Part shown: positions 25,930 to 33,740 of the stretch, piece after piece
Layout: each line of letters opens with the position of its first letter
How positions within the stretch are numbered: the first letter of the stretch is position 1
DNA from: Bacillota bacterium
GTDB taxonomy: Bacteria; Bacillota; Clostridia; Christensenellales; CAG-138
Assembly: GCA_016286445.1 (NCBI GenBank)
Contig: JAEESS010000014.1
Location: forward strand, 1-42,983
Length of the DNA: 42,983 nucleotides
Direction of reading: 5' to 3'
Position numbers and translations under genes: made by a program
The notes under the pieces: generated by a model
Seen by the model: the letters and a program-made list of their open reading frames with translations, nothing else
Told to the model about the DNA's origin: nothing
The model's database searches: none

Positions 25930-26468
25930 GGTTCTTCTCCTTTCCATGCTTCTCTGATTTTCATGAGCGCGCGTTTTGCCCGCTGTACGACCGTATTCGG
26001 CTTCATATCGAGCCGGTCCCCGATCTCGGCGCTCGTCATGCCGAGCCAGTATTTAAATAACAGGATTGTCGCGTCCGGTTCCCCGAGCGCAAGTACTCTT
26101 TCGATGAGCTCGTCCCGGGAGAGCTTTGCGATCGCTTCCTCCTCGGCGGAGCGTTCGGATGCAGTTTCGTCCCAAAGCGCATCTTCCTTCGGTACCGGCA
26201 GCCGCTTCGACCTTCTGATTAGGTCCATAGCTTTGTGTTCCGTCGTTTTGATGAGATACGACCGAAAAGATATTTCCCGGTCATTCAGTCTTCTCCGGTG
26301 CTTGTACAGGTACAGAAAGACGTCTGCGACGCATTCCTCGACGTCGTCGTCCGGAAAGCCCTTGAGAACGCGGCGCGCGGCTGCGTATGCAAGCCCGCCG
26401 TATTTCTGAAACAGCGTCCGGATCCAGACATCCGGATTGGTTTTCTTCAGCGTTTGATCGTTTGTCAA
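25926..26468 (-). CDS. ECF-type RNA polymerase sigma factor
   Basis: 180 residues with a TTG start at 26468, 6 bases after AAAGGAGG. A longer frame with an ATG at 26495 would place that strong ribosome site inside the gene, so TTG is preferred. Region 2 is PDVWIRTLFQKYGGLAYAAARRVLKG through SYLIKTTEHKAMDLIRR, quoted in part. Region 4 is LLFKYWLGMTSAEIGDRL followed by VVQRAKRALMKIRE. It would direct RNA polymerase to an envelope-stress or similar regulon and be held by the anti-sigma partner. A minus-strand TTGCAT-17-TGTTAT lies upstream near 26597 to 26569, weakly supported. Confidence 0.9.
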   Translation of the reverse strand: MTNDQTLKKTNPDVWIRTLFQKYGGLAYAAARRVLKGFPDDDVEECVADVFLYLYKHRRRLNDREISFRSYLIKTTEHKAMDLIRRSKRLPVPKEDALWDETASERSAEEEAIAKLSRDELIERVLALGEPDATILLFKYWLGMTSAEIGDRLDMKPNTVVQRAKRALMKIREAWKGEEP

Positions 26469-26635
26469 ATCGATCCTCCTTTCCGTTTTGAACATGTTCT
26501 GCAAAGAAAGCGTCTGCGGTGAAGAAAAAGTGACGCAATGCGCAAAAAAATCGATGTTTTGGCACATGATAACAGTAAAACGCGGGAAAAATGCAACAGA
26601 AATATGTCCGAAAAGAAAAGTTTTCCGCCGTATCC

Positions 26636-26664
26636 TTGCATCACACGGGTCGCGGCGGTATAAT
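26636..26664 (+). promoter_or_regulatory. Sigma-A promoter of the hydrolase-signal peptidase operon
   Basis: TTGCAT at 26636-26641, a 17-base spacer, TATAAT at 26659-26664, 24 bases before the ATG. Confidence 0.8.
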
Positions 26665-26687
26665 CGAGACGGTAAAAGAGGTGTATC

Positions 26688-27575
26688 ATGAAACAGAAAT
26701 ACAGGCCGATCGTCAATTCAGATCTGATCGGCGATTACATCACCATAGAGCTTCCGGGCTTTCCGGGCGCACATCCGAAGCCGGAGCCGTGCCGCATCCA
26801 TTATCTTACGATGGGCAGCGGAGAGCCGCTTCTGCTGGTGCATTCGGTCGGGCAGTCGATCTATACCTGGCGTACGCTGATGCCGAAGCTTGCGGAAAGC
26901 TACTGCGTGATCGCGATCGACCTTCCGGGCTTCGGACATTCCGACCGTCCGCTTTCCCTGAACTATTCGATGGATGAAACGGCAAACGTGCTCGTGAAGT
27001 GTCTCGACGCGCTCGGCGTCAAAAAAACGCATGCGCTCGGCGTTACGATGGGCGCGGTCTATACGATGTACGCCGCGGTGAAGTATCCGGACCGGTTCAT
27101 GAAGGTCATTGCGCTGACGCCCGGCGGGATCACGGAGAAGATGCCGAAGAAGATCCGGAGGCTCGAAGGTCCGTTCGGCGCGTTCTTCCGCGAGCTGTAC
27201 AGCAAGAAGGATTTCGAGAAGTATATGCCGCTGTTCTATTACGACGGCACGCTCTGCACCGACACGGTGATCGAACAGTATTACAAAACCTGCGACGATC
27301 ATGCGTCGCGGCAGGCGATCATGTACGCGATCCGCAACTTTGACGAGGAATACGCGCTTGACGCGATCCGGCGCGCGGAGCGTGAGTTTTTCATCATCTG
27401 GGGCGACGAGGACCGTCTGCAGCCGATCAAGCGGCTGTTTGAACTCAGGGAGCTGCTGCCGATGAGCGTGTACCACAGCATCCGCAACACGGGACACTGG
27501 ATGCACGAGGAGAAGGCGGCGCAGATCGCGGAGGCGGCGGACCGCTACATCCGCTACACAGGGGAAGCCACATGA
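26688..27575 (+). CDS. Alpha/beta hydrolase with Thr at the nucleophile position
   Basis: 295 residues of alpha/beta-hydrolase fold. LLLVHSVGQSIYTWRTLMPKL gives the oxyanion-hole strand (partly quoted), VIAIDLPGFGHSD the next strand. The nucleophile elbow reads ALGVTMGAVY, so the usual G-x-S-x-G serine is Thr120. The acid (FIIWGDEDRLQP) and histidine (NTGHWMHEE) are present. Function could be a Thr-nucleophile esterase, a lyase-like or a non-catalytic member. There is no signal peptide. The stop overlaps the next start as ATGA. It is the first gene of an operon with DUF951 and two signal peptidases. Confidence 0.85.
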   Translation: MKQKYRPIVNSDLIGDYITIELPGFPGAHPKPEPCRIHYLTMGSGEPLLLVHSVGQSIYTWRTLMPKLAESYCVIAIDLPGFGHSDRPLSLNYSMDETANVLVKCLDALGVKKTHALGVTMGAVYTMYAAVKYPDRFMKVIALTPGGITEKMPKKIRRLEGPFGAFFRELYSKKDFEKYMPLFYYDGTLCTDTVIEQYYKTCDDHASRQAIMYAIRNFDEEYALDAIRRAEREFFIIWGDEDRLQPIKRLFELRELLPMSVYHSIRNTGHWMHEEKAAQIAEAADRYIRYTGEAT

Positions 27576-27766
27576 TCGAAACCTTTTCGCTCGGGGATAC
27601 GGTGCGCATGAAAAAGCCGCACGCGTGCGGCAGCGACCTTTGGACGGTGACCCGCACCGGCGCAGACGTCAAGATCAGATGCCTGGGATGCGGACGGGTC
27701 GTCATGCTCGACCGGCTTGCCTTTCTGAAGGCGGCGAAGAAAATCTTGGAGAAAGAGACGGAGTAA
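27572..27766 (+). CDS. DUF951 domain protein
   Basis: 64 residues, the full size of DUF951. The signature is RMKKPHACGSDLWTVTRTG followed by IRCLGCGRVVML, with a Cys-x2-Cys that could bind metal together with the earlier Cys. The family is widespread in Firmicutes and of unknown function, possibly nucleic-acid binding. The start overlaps the hydrolase stop, and its own stop is directly followed by the signal peptidase ATG. Confidence 0.92.
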   Translation: MIETFSLGDTVRMKKPHACGSDLWTVTRTGADVKIRCLGCGRVVMLDRLAFLKAAKKILEKETE

Positions 27767-28402
27767 ATGGAGAAACGATTGATCGACCGGAAGTACGTCA
27801 CGACGGCGACGGTCGGAAAGCTGCGGCGCGAGGCGGAAAAGCGCAATGAAGCGATGGAGGGCGGCGTCCTTTGGCGTGCGCTGGATTTTTTGCTGTATCT
27901 TATCATGATCGTGCTGATCATGTTTGCGGTGCGCACGGTGCTCATCGATCCGGTCCGCGTGGACGGACGGTCCATGCTCGATACGCTGACGGACGGCGAG
28001 GTCATGCTGGTCGACCGAACGGCATACACCTTTCAAACGCCTTCGCGCGGGGACATTGTGCTGTGCTATTATCCGGACGATTACTATACCTCACAGGAGC
28101 TTGTTTACGCAACGCGCGTCAAGCGTGTGGTCGCCGTGGCGGGGGACACGATCGAAACGATCGACGGCGAGGTCTTTGTGAACGGCGCGCGGATCGACGA
28201 GCCGTATCTGAATCCGGACCGCATCGGCGGGCAGTATATCCGGAAGCAGACGATTCCGGAGGGCTGCGTTTATGTGCTCGGCGACAACCGCGCGGTCAGC
28301 CGCGATTCGCGCTATGAAACGGTGGGACCGATCCCGCTTTTCCGCGTCGTCGGCAAGGTCCGGCTGGTCATCTATCCCTTCAAAAACGCACACTTCATCT
28401 GA
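27767..28402 (+). CDS. lepB: Signal peptidase I (first of a tandem pair)
   Basis: 211 residues. It cleaves signal peptides of secreted proteins on the outer face of the membrane. A basic N-terminus precedes one transmembrane segment (about 41-59). Box B GRSMLDTL holds nucleophile Ser69, box D TRVKRVVAVAGD holds general base Lys119, and box E is GDNRAVSRDSR. It follows DUF951 with no gap. The many exported proteins in the window would be among its possible substrates, apart from lipoproteins. Confidence 0.95.
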   Translation: MEKRLIDRKYVTTATVGKLRREAEKRNEAMEGGVLWRALDFLLYLIMIVLIMFAVRTVLIDPVRVDGRSMLDTLTDGEVMLVDRTAYTFQTPSRGDIVLCYYPDDYYTSQELVYATRVKRVVAVAGDTIETIDGEVFVNGARIDEPYLNPDRIGGQYIRKQTIPEGCVYVLGDNRAVSRDSRYETVGPIPLFRVVGKVRLVIYPFKNAHFI

Positions 28403-28404
28403 TT

Positions 28405-28953
28405 ATGAATACACGCACCCAACGGTATCGAAACGAACATCGCACACAGAACGTATTGAGCTGGATCTTTGCGGGGCTGATCGGTCTTGCGATCGTTGCC
28501 GGCGTTCTGTTTCTGTGGTTTTCGCCGGTATACGTTGCGGACGTCTCCATGGAACCGACGCTCACGGAGGGCGATACGATCTTTTATGACCGGCTGTACC
28601 GGCATTTCTATGCGTTTGCCCGCGGGGACATGGTCGTGTTCCGCGATCCGGACACGAATGAGCTGCTGATCAAGCGCGTGGTCGCGCTCGGCGGGGAAAC
28701 GGTGGAGGCGAAGGACGGCGTGCTGATCATCGACGGCAAATACGGGCTGGACGAGCGGCGCTACACGGCGACGGACCCGATCGATTTTCCCGAAACGAGG
28801 GTGCCGGAGGGCAAGGTATTCGTGCTGTCCGACGATCGGAACTACGGCGAGGACAGCCGGAAGGAAACGATCGGCTGTCTGGGACCCGAGGACATCATCG
28901 GCATCGTGCGCGTACGGATGCGCGACTTTACATTTTTCACGAACGAGTCTTGA
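28405..28953 (+). CDS. Signal peptidase I (second of a tandem pair)
   Basis: 182 residues. It has one N-terminal transmembrane segment (about 20-40), Ser48 in VSMEPTL, Lys90 in LIKRVVALGG, and box E as SDDRNYGEDSR where the usual GDN is SDD. It is shorter and clearly diverged from the first copy, so this is not a recent duplication. The start is 2 bases after the lepB stop. The stop codon overlaps the -35 element of the thiT riboswitch promoter. Confidence 0.93.
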   Translation: MNTRTQRYRNEHRTQNVLSWIFAGLIGLAIVAGVLFLWFSPVYVADVSMEPTLTEGDTIFYDRLYRHFYAFARGDMVVFRDPDTNELLIKRVVALGGETVEAKDGVLIIDGKYGLDERRYTATDPIDFPETRVPEGKVFVLSDDRNYGEDSRKETIGCLGPEDIIGIVRVRMRDFTFFTNES

Positions 28954-28978
28954 CGAATCATGCGGAGTTTGCTATAGT
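28950..28978 (+). promoter_or_regulatory. Promoter of the TPP riboswitch-thiT unit
   Basis: TTGACG at 28950-28955, a 17-base spacer, TATAGT at 28973-28978. The -35 overlaps the stop codon of the upstream signal peptidase. Confidence 0.75.
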
Positions 28979-28982
28979 AGAC

Positions 28983-29063
28983 CCGACGCAGGGGCGCCGA
29001 ACGACCTTCGGCTGAGAAGCACCCTTGGAACCTGTTGGGTCATGCCATCGTAGGAAGCGTAAC
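28983..29063 (+). ncRNA. TPP riboswitch (THI element)
   Basis: Contains the conserved thi-box blocks: GCAGGGGCGCC, CGGCTGAGAAG, CACCCTTGGAACCTG, TTGGGTCATGCCATCG and TAGGAAGCG, in the right order and spacing. It binds thiamine pyrophosphate. A terminator hairpin (29079-29113) lies between it and thiT, so control is probably by premature termination when thiamine is plentiful. Confidence 0.95.
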
Positions 29064-29078
29064 CATAAAGCGTTTTCG

Positions 29079-29113
29079 GATGCTGTCCCGGCGGGGCGGC
29101 ATCATTTATTTTC
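29079..29113 (+). terminator. Riboswitch-controlled terminator hairpin
   Basis: An 11-bp stem with two wobbles (29079-29089 with 29093-29103) and a 3-nt loop, followed by ATTTATTTT. It sits immediately before the thiT ribosome site. Confidence 0.7.
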
Positions 29114-29126
29114 GGAGGGTAAGGAA

Positions 29127-29693
29127 ATGGAACAGAAGAAAAAGAAAAGAACACCCATTCGCATGCTGGCGGAAGGCGGCGTTGCCGTTGCGCTGGCGCT
29201 CGTGCTGAGCTATCTCAAGATCCCGGTGGCGGCGCTCGGCGGCTCGATCGACTTCGTTATGGTCCCGCTGATCGTGTTTGCTTATCGCTGGGGCTTGCTT
29301 GAGGGCTTGCTTGCAGGTCTCGCCTTCGGTACGCTCAAGTTCTTCCTGGCGGGCGGCGCCGCGGTCAACTGGCAGAGCATGCTTTTGGATTACTCGGTTG
29401 CATACGCGTTCGTCGGCTTTGCAGGCGTGCTGAAGAACAAGAAGGGGCTTCTGCCCGTGTCCGCGCTGATCGGCTGCATCGCGCGGTTTGCAGTCCACTT
29501 TATCAGCGGCATCACGATCTATGCCGAATATGCGGAACCGACGGCGGACTTCTTCGGTCTGTCCGTAGCGACGCCCGGCGCGGTGCTGTTCTCGATCGTC
29601 TATAACGGCGCGTACATGCTGCCGAACACGATCATCGCGATCGTGGTCTGCGCGATCCTCATCAAGCCGGTCGAGCTTTTAGACCGCTTCTGA
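29127..29693 (+). CDS. thiT: Thiamine ECF-transporter S component ThiT
   Basis: 188 residues with about six transmembrane segments. The ATG at 29127 follows GGAGGGTAAGG; a longer frame reaching into the riboswitch is spurious. It is the membrane-embedded thiamine-binding subunit that works with a shared EcfAA'T energy module, which is not encoded in the window. Family features include ALGGSIDFVMVPLIVFAYRWG (partly quoted) and the QSMLLDYSVAYAFVG helix. The TPP riboswitch directly upstream confirms the substrate. Confidence 0.95.
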   Translation: MEQKKKKRTPIRMLAEGGVAVALALVLSYLKIPVAALGGSIDFVMVPLIVFAYRWGLLEGLLAGLAFGTLKFFLAGGAAVNWQSMLLDYSVAYAFVGFAGVLKNKKGLLPVSALIGCIARFAVHFISGITIYAEYAEPTADFFGLSVATPGAVLFSIVYNGAYMLPNTIIAIVVCAILIKPVELLDRF

Positions 29694-29709
29694 GCAAATC
29701 AATCGGATC

Positions 29710-29736
29710 AAAAAACGCCGGATTCCGGCGTTTTTT
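29710..29736. terminator. Bidirectional terminator between thiT and the metallophosphoesterase
   Basis: A perfect 12-bp stem A6CGCCGG / CCGGCGT6 with an ATT loop. Confidence 0.9.
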
Positions 29737-30429
29737 TCATATGATTTGTTTCGGCACGAAGTTCAGATAATCCGCGGGGACCGCATGATAGGTCACGCCG
29801 TCGAACGTGCCGTTGAAGAGAAACCGGTGCGACGCGCCGTGCAGATGTCCGTAGACGACGTCCGTGACGCCCGCCGCGGAGAAGCGCTTTGCAAACGCGC
29901 TCGGTTCGCCCGCTTCCGAAAACGGCGGGAAGTGCAGCATGCCGATCGCGCGGACGCCCTCCGGCAGCGCCTTCAGCGAAAGATCGAGCCGGATCCGCTC
30001 GCGGTCGAAGAGCTTCCGGTCCGCGCTCTCCTTGAAATGCGAGGACTCCGGCACCGTCCATCCGCGCGTGCCGCAGACGGCAAGGTCCTGAAAGCGGAAC
30101 ACGTCGTTCTGCAGCGCGTACATGCCCTTCGGAAGCGCTGTACGGACCTTGGTGACGCTTTGCCACCAGTAGTCGTGATTTCCCCTTAAAATCAGTTTGG
30201 AGCCTTTGAGCGCGCCGAGAAAGTTCAGATCCGCGATCGCGTCGGAAAGATACATCGCCCAGCTGATGTCGCCGGGGATCAGAACGAGGTCCTCCTCGGA
30301 TACCGTGTCCTGCCACGCCTCTTTGATGCGCGCCGCGTGATCCTTCCAGTGCGCGCCGAATACGTCCATCGCCTTGTTCGGAACGGACAGACTCAGATGC
30401 AGATCACCGATGGCATAAACGTGGGACAT
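29737..30429 (-). CDS. Calcineurin-like metallophosphoesterase
   Basis: 230 residues, with all metal-binding motifs of the superfamily: GDLHL (GDxH), GDISW, GNHDYWW, and the C-terminal LHFPPF and GHLHG. It is a soluble two-metal phosphoesterase. Close Firmicutes relatives are uncharacterised and could act on nucleotides or phosphoproteins. Ribosome-site quality at the ATG is poor. It is the last of three minus-strand genes, separated from the zinc-ribbon gene by an octamer repeat and a hairpin. Confidence 0.92.
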   Translation of the reverse strand: MSHVYAIGDLHLSLSVPNKAMDVFGAHWKDHAARIKEAWQDTVSEEDLVLIPGDISWAMYLSDAIADLNFLGALKGSKLILRGNHDYWWQSVTKVRTALPKGMYALQNDVFRFQDLAVCGTRGWTVPESSHFKESADRKLFDRERIRLDLSLKALPEGVRAIGMLHFPPFSEAGEPSAFAKRFSAAGVTDVVYGHLHGASHRFLFNGTFDGVTYHAVPADYLNFVPKQII

Positions 30430-30443
30430 GGCGCTTCGCTTTC

Positions 30444-30491
30444 AATGAAGGAATGAAGGAATGAAGAAATGAAGAAACGAAGAAATGAAGG
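30444..30491. repeat. Octanucleotide tandem repeat (AATGAAGG)6
   Basis: Six consecutive 8-bp units of AATGAAGG or one-base variants. It abuts the hairpin at 30490-30516. The same unit recurs at 35518-35549. Confidence 0.85.
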
Positions 30492-30516
30492 AAGGTTTTC
30501 CGCAGGAAAACCTTCC
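30490..30516 (-). terminator. Hairpin terminator of the zinc-ribbon gene
   Basis: A perfect 12-bp stem (GGAAGGTTTTCC, 30490-30501, with 30505-30516) and a 3-nt loop. On the minus strand a moderately T-rich stretch follows, supplied by the octamer repeat itself. Confidence 0.6.
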
Positions 30517-30526
30517 GTTTCATGCT

Positions 30527-30823
30527 TCAGTCTTCTTCGGATGCGTCTTCGGTAATATCCTCTTCGAGCGGATCGTCCGCTTCGTCGGCACGGACCTTGT
30601 CCGCAAGGATCTCCAGGTTCGCCTGGCGCTTCTGCTCCTTCAGGCATTCCTCGCAGAGATCGCGGCCGGGCAGCGCGGGATTTTCGCCGCATTCGCTGCA
30701 CATGATGATCTCGTCCTCGATCTTCGGAAGATTTCTTCTCGAACGCTCCGCCGCGCAGGTGCGGCACATGGTCTCGCCGTTATGGATATAATTCAGTTCA
30801 CAAATCGGGCATTTTCTGAGCAT
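30527..30823 (-). CDS. Small zinc-ribbon protein, unknown function
   Basis: 98 residues. Four Cys-x2-Cys pairs (CPIC, CRTC, CSEC, CEEC) in the first 62 residues indicate two zinc ribbons. The C-terminus is strongly acidic (DEADDPLEEDITEDASEED). I do not recognise a named family. A nucleic-acid or protein adaptor role is possible. No normal ribosome site is present, and the -10 hexamer of a good promoter ends 5 bases before the ATG, so the mRNA may be leaderless. Confidence 0.8.
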   Translation of the reverse strand: MLRKCPICELNYIHNGETMCRTCAAERSRRNLPKIEDEIIMCSECGENPALPGRDLCEECLKEQKRQANLEILADKVRADEADDPLEEDITEDASEED

Positions 30824-30828
30824 ACCTT

Positions 30829-30857
30829 TTTATAATACCTCGCTTGTAGATTTCAAA
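30829..30857 (-). promoter_or_regulatory. Promoter of the zinc-ribbon gene (apparently leaderless)
   Basis: Minus-strand TTTGAA (30857-30852), a 17-base spacer, TATAAA (30834-30829), then 5 bases to the ATG. Confidence 0.55.
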
Positions 30858-30898
30858 GCATAGTATGCAAAGAGAAGCCGTTCCTGTCAAGCCCTTTT

Positions 30899-31522
30899 TT
30901 ATTCTTTTTCGGATTCTTTTTCGATCGGGGCGCAGTCGCGGAAGATCTGACCGATCCGGTTCATAAGCTCCGCCTTGCCTTCGCCGGTCTCCGACGAGAA
31001 CGGAATCGCAAACGGCGGCGCGCCGAGCTCCTTTGCGCGGCGGTTCGCTTCCTGCCGGCACTTGGACTTTGCGATCTTGTCCGCTTTCGTCGCAACGAGC
31101 GTGTACGGGATGTTGTAATAGATGAGGTAGCGGAACATCGTAAGATCGTCCTGCGTCGGCGCGTGCCGGATGTCGATCAGCATGAAAAGGTGCCTGACCC
31201 GCCCGCTCGAAAGATAGCGGTCCAAAAGCGCGCCCCAGCTTTTCTGCTCCGTCTTTGAAGCCTTTGCAAAGCCGTAGCCCGGCAGGTCGACGAGATACAG
31301 CGCCTTGTTCAGCAGAAAGAAATTGACAAGCCGCGTTTTGCCCGGGCTTGCCGAGGTCTTTGCAAGCTTACGGTTGTTTGCAAGACAGTTGATGAGGCTC
31401 GATTTGCCGACGTTCGACTTGCCGACGATCGCGATCTCGCACGGAAGCGGCGAGGGATATGCGCCCTCCACGCCCGCGCTCGTCATAAATTCTGCCTGTC
31501 TGATCGTAAATTGCTCTTCCAT
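30899..31522 (-). CDS. engB: Ribosome-biogenesis GTPase EngB/YsxC
   Basis: 207 residues from the ATG at 31522. The frame extends 32 codons further, but homologues begin about 30 residues before the P-loop. G1 is GKSNVGKSS, G3 DLPGYGF, G4 TKAD and G5 SSETGEGK. It assists assembly of the large ribosomal subunit and is usually essential. lon or clpX, frequent neighbours, are absent. The ATG has no ribosome site, and a -10 hexamer ends 7 bases upstream. Confidence 0.94.
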   Translation of the reverse strand: MEEQFTIRQAEFMTSAGVEGAYPSPLPCEIAIVGKSNVGKSSLINCLANNRKLAKTSASPGKTRLVNFFLLNKALYLVDLPGYGFAKASKTEQKSWGALLDRYLSSGRVRHLFMLIDIRHAPTQDDLTMFRYLIYYNIPYTLVATKADKIAKSKCRQEANRRAKELGAPPFAIPFSSETGEGKAELMNRIGQIFRDCAPIEKESEKE

Positions 31523-31528
31523 GGACCC

Positions 31529-31557
31529 AGTATAGCTTGAAAATTCACATTTCGCAA
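31529..31557 (-). promoter_or_regulatory. Promoter of engB (apparently leaderless)
   Basis: Minus-strand TTGCGA (31557-31552), a 17-base spacer, TATACT (31534-31529). The predicted transcription start coincides with the A of the ATG at 31522. Confidence 0.6.
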
Positions 31558-31653
31558 GATATTCGTTTACACTTTCTTCATCGCTTTCGGAAAATAGCAT
31601 GGTACAATTATGGTACAAGTATAGGGAGCCGGTTTTTCGGCGAAAGGATCGTT

Positions 31654-32691
31654 ATGGGACTGTTTCATTCATCGGATATCGGATTGGATCTCGGCACGAG
31701 CAACGTGCTTGCATATGTGCGCGGAAAAGGCATTGTGCTGCGCGAGCCGAACATTGCCGCCGTGGAACGCAAGACGGGCAGGCTTGCCGCGATCGGCGAG
31801 GAAGCGAAGGAGCTTGTGGGACGCGCGCCGGAGAATCTGATGATCATCCGTCCGATGCAGGACGGCGTCGTTGCGAACTTTGACGCGACGGAGCGCATGC
31901 TGACGCTGTTTTTCAACCGACTCGTCGGCAGCCGCATCTTCTTCAAGCCGCGCGCGGTCGTGGCGGTCCCGTCGATGGCGACCGAGGTGGAAAAGCGCGC
32001 GGTCATCGAAACGACCGAGGGCGCGGGCGCGCGCTATACGTTCCTGCTGGAGGAGCCGGTGGCGGCGGCGATCGGCGCCGGGCTGGACATCACCGAGCCG
32101 AAGGCGAACATCGTTCTGGACATCGGCGCAGGCACCTGCGACATGGTCGTGACCTCGATGGGCAAGGCGGTCCGGCACGATTCTTTGCGCGTGGGCGGCG
32201 ACAAATTCGACGCGGCGATCGTGCGGTACCTGAAGCGGCAGCACGGCGTTGTGATCGGCACGCGCGCGGCGGAGGAACTGAAGATTGCGTACGCCTCCGC
32301 GTTCCCGCGAAAGGAAGAGCTCAAGATGGAGGTGCGCGGAAGGTCTTTGGGCGGCGGGCTTCCGATCTCGATGGAGCTCGGTTCCAACGAACTCACCTAT
32401 GCGCTTGCGGAGCCGCTGCTTTCGATTGCGGAGGCGTTGAAGGACACGCTTGAACAGACGCCGCCCGAGCTTTCGGGCGATATCGCGTCGCGCGGGATCT
32501 GTCTCACCGGCGGCGGCGCGCAGCTCTTCGGACTGGATCAGTACATTGCGGAGCAGATCGGCGTGCCGTGCTACGTTGCGGAGGATCCGGTCGCGTGCGT
32601 CGCGATCGGCTGCGGAAAGGTCCTGGAGGAACCGAAAAAATACGAGGGCGTGCTGTACGATTATCGGCGCGGGGATTATTACGAGGACTGA
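31654..32691 (+). CDS. mreB: MreB/Mbl-family rod-shape actin homologue
   Basis: 345 residues from the ATG at 31654, with AAAGGA upstream. Actin-ATPase motifs: phosphate 1 DIGLDLGTSNVLAYVRGKG, phosphate 2 VLDIGAGTCDMVV and adenosine motif CLTGGGAQL. It forms membrane-bound filaments that guide lateral wall synthesis. The usual partners mreC and mreD are not adjacent, so it may be an Mbl- or MreBH-like paralogue; I cannot tell from this window. A TACAAT at 31603-31608 is a possible -10. A WYL regulator follows after 13 bases. Confidence 0.92.
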   Translation: MGLFHSSDIGLDLGTSNVLAYVRGKGIVLREPNIAAVERKTGRLAAIGEEAKELVGRAPENLMIIRPMQDGVVANFDATERMLTLFFNRLVGSRIFFKPRAVVAVPSMATEVEKRAVIETTEGAGARYTFLLEEPVAAAIGAGLDITEPKANIVLDIGAGTCDMVVTSMGKAVRHDSLRVGGDKFDAAIVRYLKRQHGVVIGTRAAEELKIAYASAFPRKEELKMEVRGRSLGGGLPISMELGSNELTYALAEPLLSIAEALKDTLEQTPPELSGDIASRGICLTGGGAQLFGLDQYIAEQIGVPCYVAEDPVACVAIGCGKVLEEPKKYEGVLYDYRRGDYYED

Positions 32692-32704
32692 GGGGAGCAT
32701 TCTT

Positions 32705-33673
32705 ATGGCAGAAACAAAGGGTAAAAAAGCGCTGTCGCTGTGCATCCTGCGCGTTTTGGAGCAGCATGCCGGGAAGGCGAATCCGCTTTCGACGCGTCAT
32801 ATCATCGAATTTTTGGAACAGGATCACGGCATGATCGCCGAGCGCAAGGCGGTCGGGCGGAACCTGCTGCTGCTGCAGGAGATGGGCTTCCCGCTTTCCA
32901 CCTATCAGGAAAACGGCAAGGGGTATTACCTGAAGACGGACGCGGGAAGCGTGCCGCACGAGCATAACCCCGCGGCCTTGGATGCGTACCTTCGCGCGCC
33001 GCGTTCCGAACGCACCGAGCGGGAGATTATGAGGCTCCAGGATCCGGTGCCGGTCTATGTTGCCGAAGCGGAAACGGGAAGGCAGGCGGAAACCGTGTTT
33101 GAAACGCTCGATCTCATCAAGGCGGCGATCGAACAGAAGCTGATGATCAGCTTCCTGTACGCCGTCGTGCAGGCGGACGGAAAAAAGAAGCCGCAGCGGG
33201 AAACGCCGTTTACGGTGTCGCCGTACGCGCTGTTTCTGGCGGAGGGATACTATTATGTGATCGTGTCCGTGTCCGGCTACGGAAGGCTTCTGCACTACCG
33301 CTGCGATCTCATGGAGCAGGTCACGGTGACCGATACGCCCGCGCGCCCGGCGGAAACGCTGATCGAATGCCGCGACGGGCTCGACGTTCCGGCGTATGTG
33401 AACCGGACCATCTATCTGACCGACGTCAAGGAGCTGCACACGGTGCTCTGTGCCGAGCACCTTGCCGGCGCGCTGCTGGACGCGTTCGGCGACGGCGTGC
33501 ACATGCGCCGCGAGGGAGAAACGATCCGCGCCGAGATCGACGCGCCGTGGGAAGCGGTGCACCGGTTCCTGGTCAACAATCTCAAGCACACGACGCTGCT
33601 CGCGCCGGCATGGCGGCGGGCGCAGATCCGCGAGGAGCTGCTCTCCGCGCTGTCCACCTATCCGCAGGGCTGA
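32705..33673 (+). CDS. WYL-domain transcriptional regulator
   Basis: 322 residues from the ATG at 32705 (GAGGGGAG upstream). A winged-helix N-terminus (about 8-75, with STRHIIEFLEQDHG and RKAVGRNLLLLQEMGFPL) is followed by a WYL domain (about 140-235, FTVSPYALFLAEGYYYVIV and LLHYRCDLM) and a WCX-like C-terminal extension. WYL regulators sense small ligands or nucleic acids and often control DNA-damage or defence genes. Here the gene sits in an apparent operon with mreB, 13 bases downstream of it, so a link with envelope control is possible but unproven. Confidence 0.9.
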   Translation: MAETKGKKALSLCILRVLEQHAGKANPLSTRHIIEFLEQDHGMIAERKAVGRNLLLLQEMGFPLSTYQENGKGYYLKTDAGSVPHEHNPAALDAYLRAPRSERTEREIMRLQDPVPVYVAEAETGRQAETVFETLDLIKAAIEQKLMISFLYAVVQADGKKKPQRETPFTVSPYALFLAEGYYYVIVSVSGYGRLLHYRCDLMEQVTVTDTPARPAETLIECRDGLDVPAYVNRTIYLTDVKELHTVLCAEHLAGALLDAFGDGVHMRREGETIRAEIDAPWEAVHRFLVNNLKHTTLLAPAWRRAQIREELLSALSTYPQG

Positions 33674-33740
33674 AATGTTTCGGATTCGTACGCATTTATG
33701 ACACATTTGTGTGGTATCGTATGAATTGAGGGAAAAGAGT

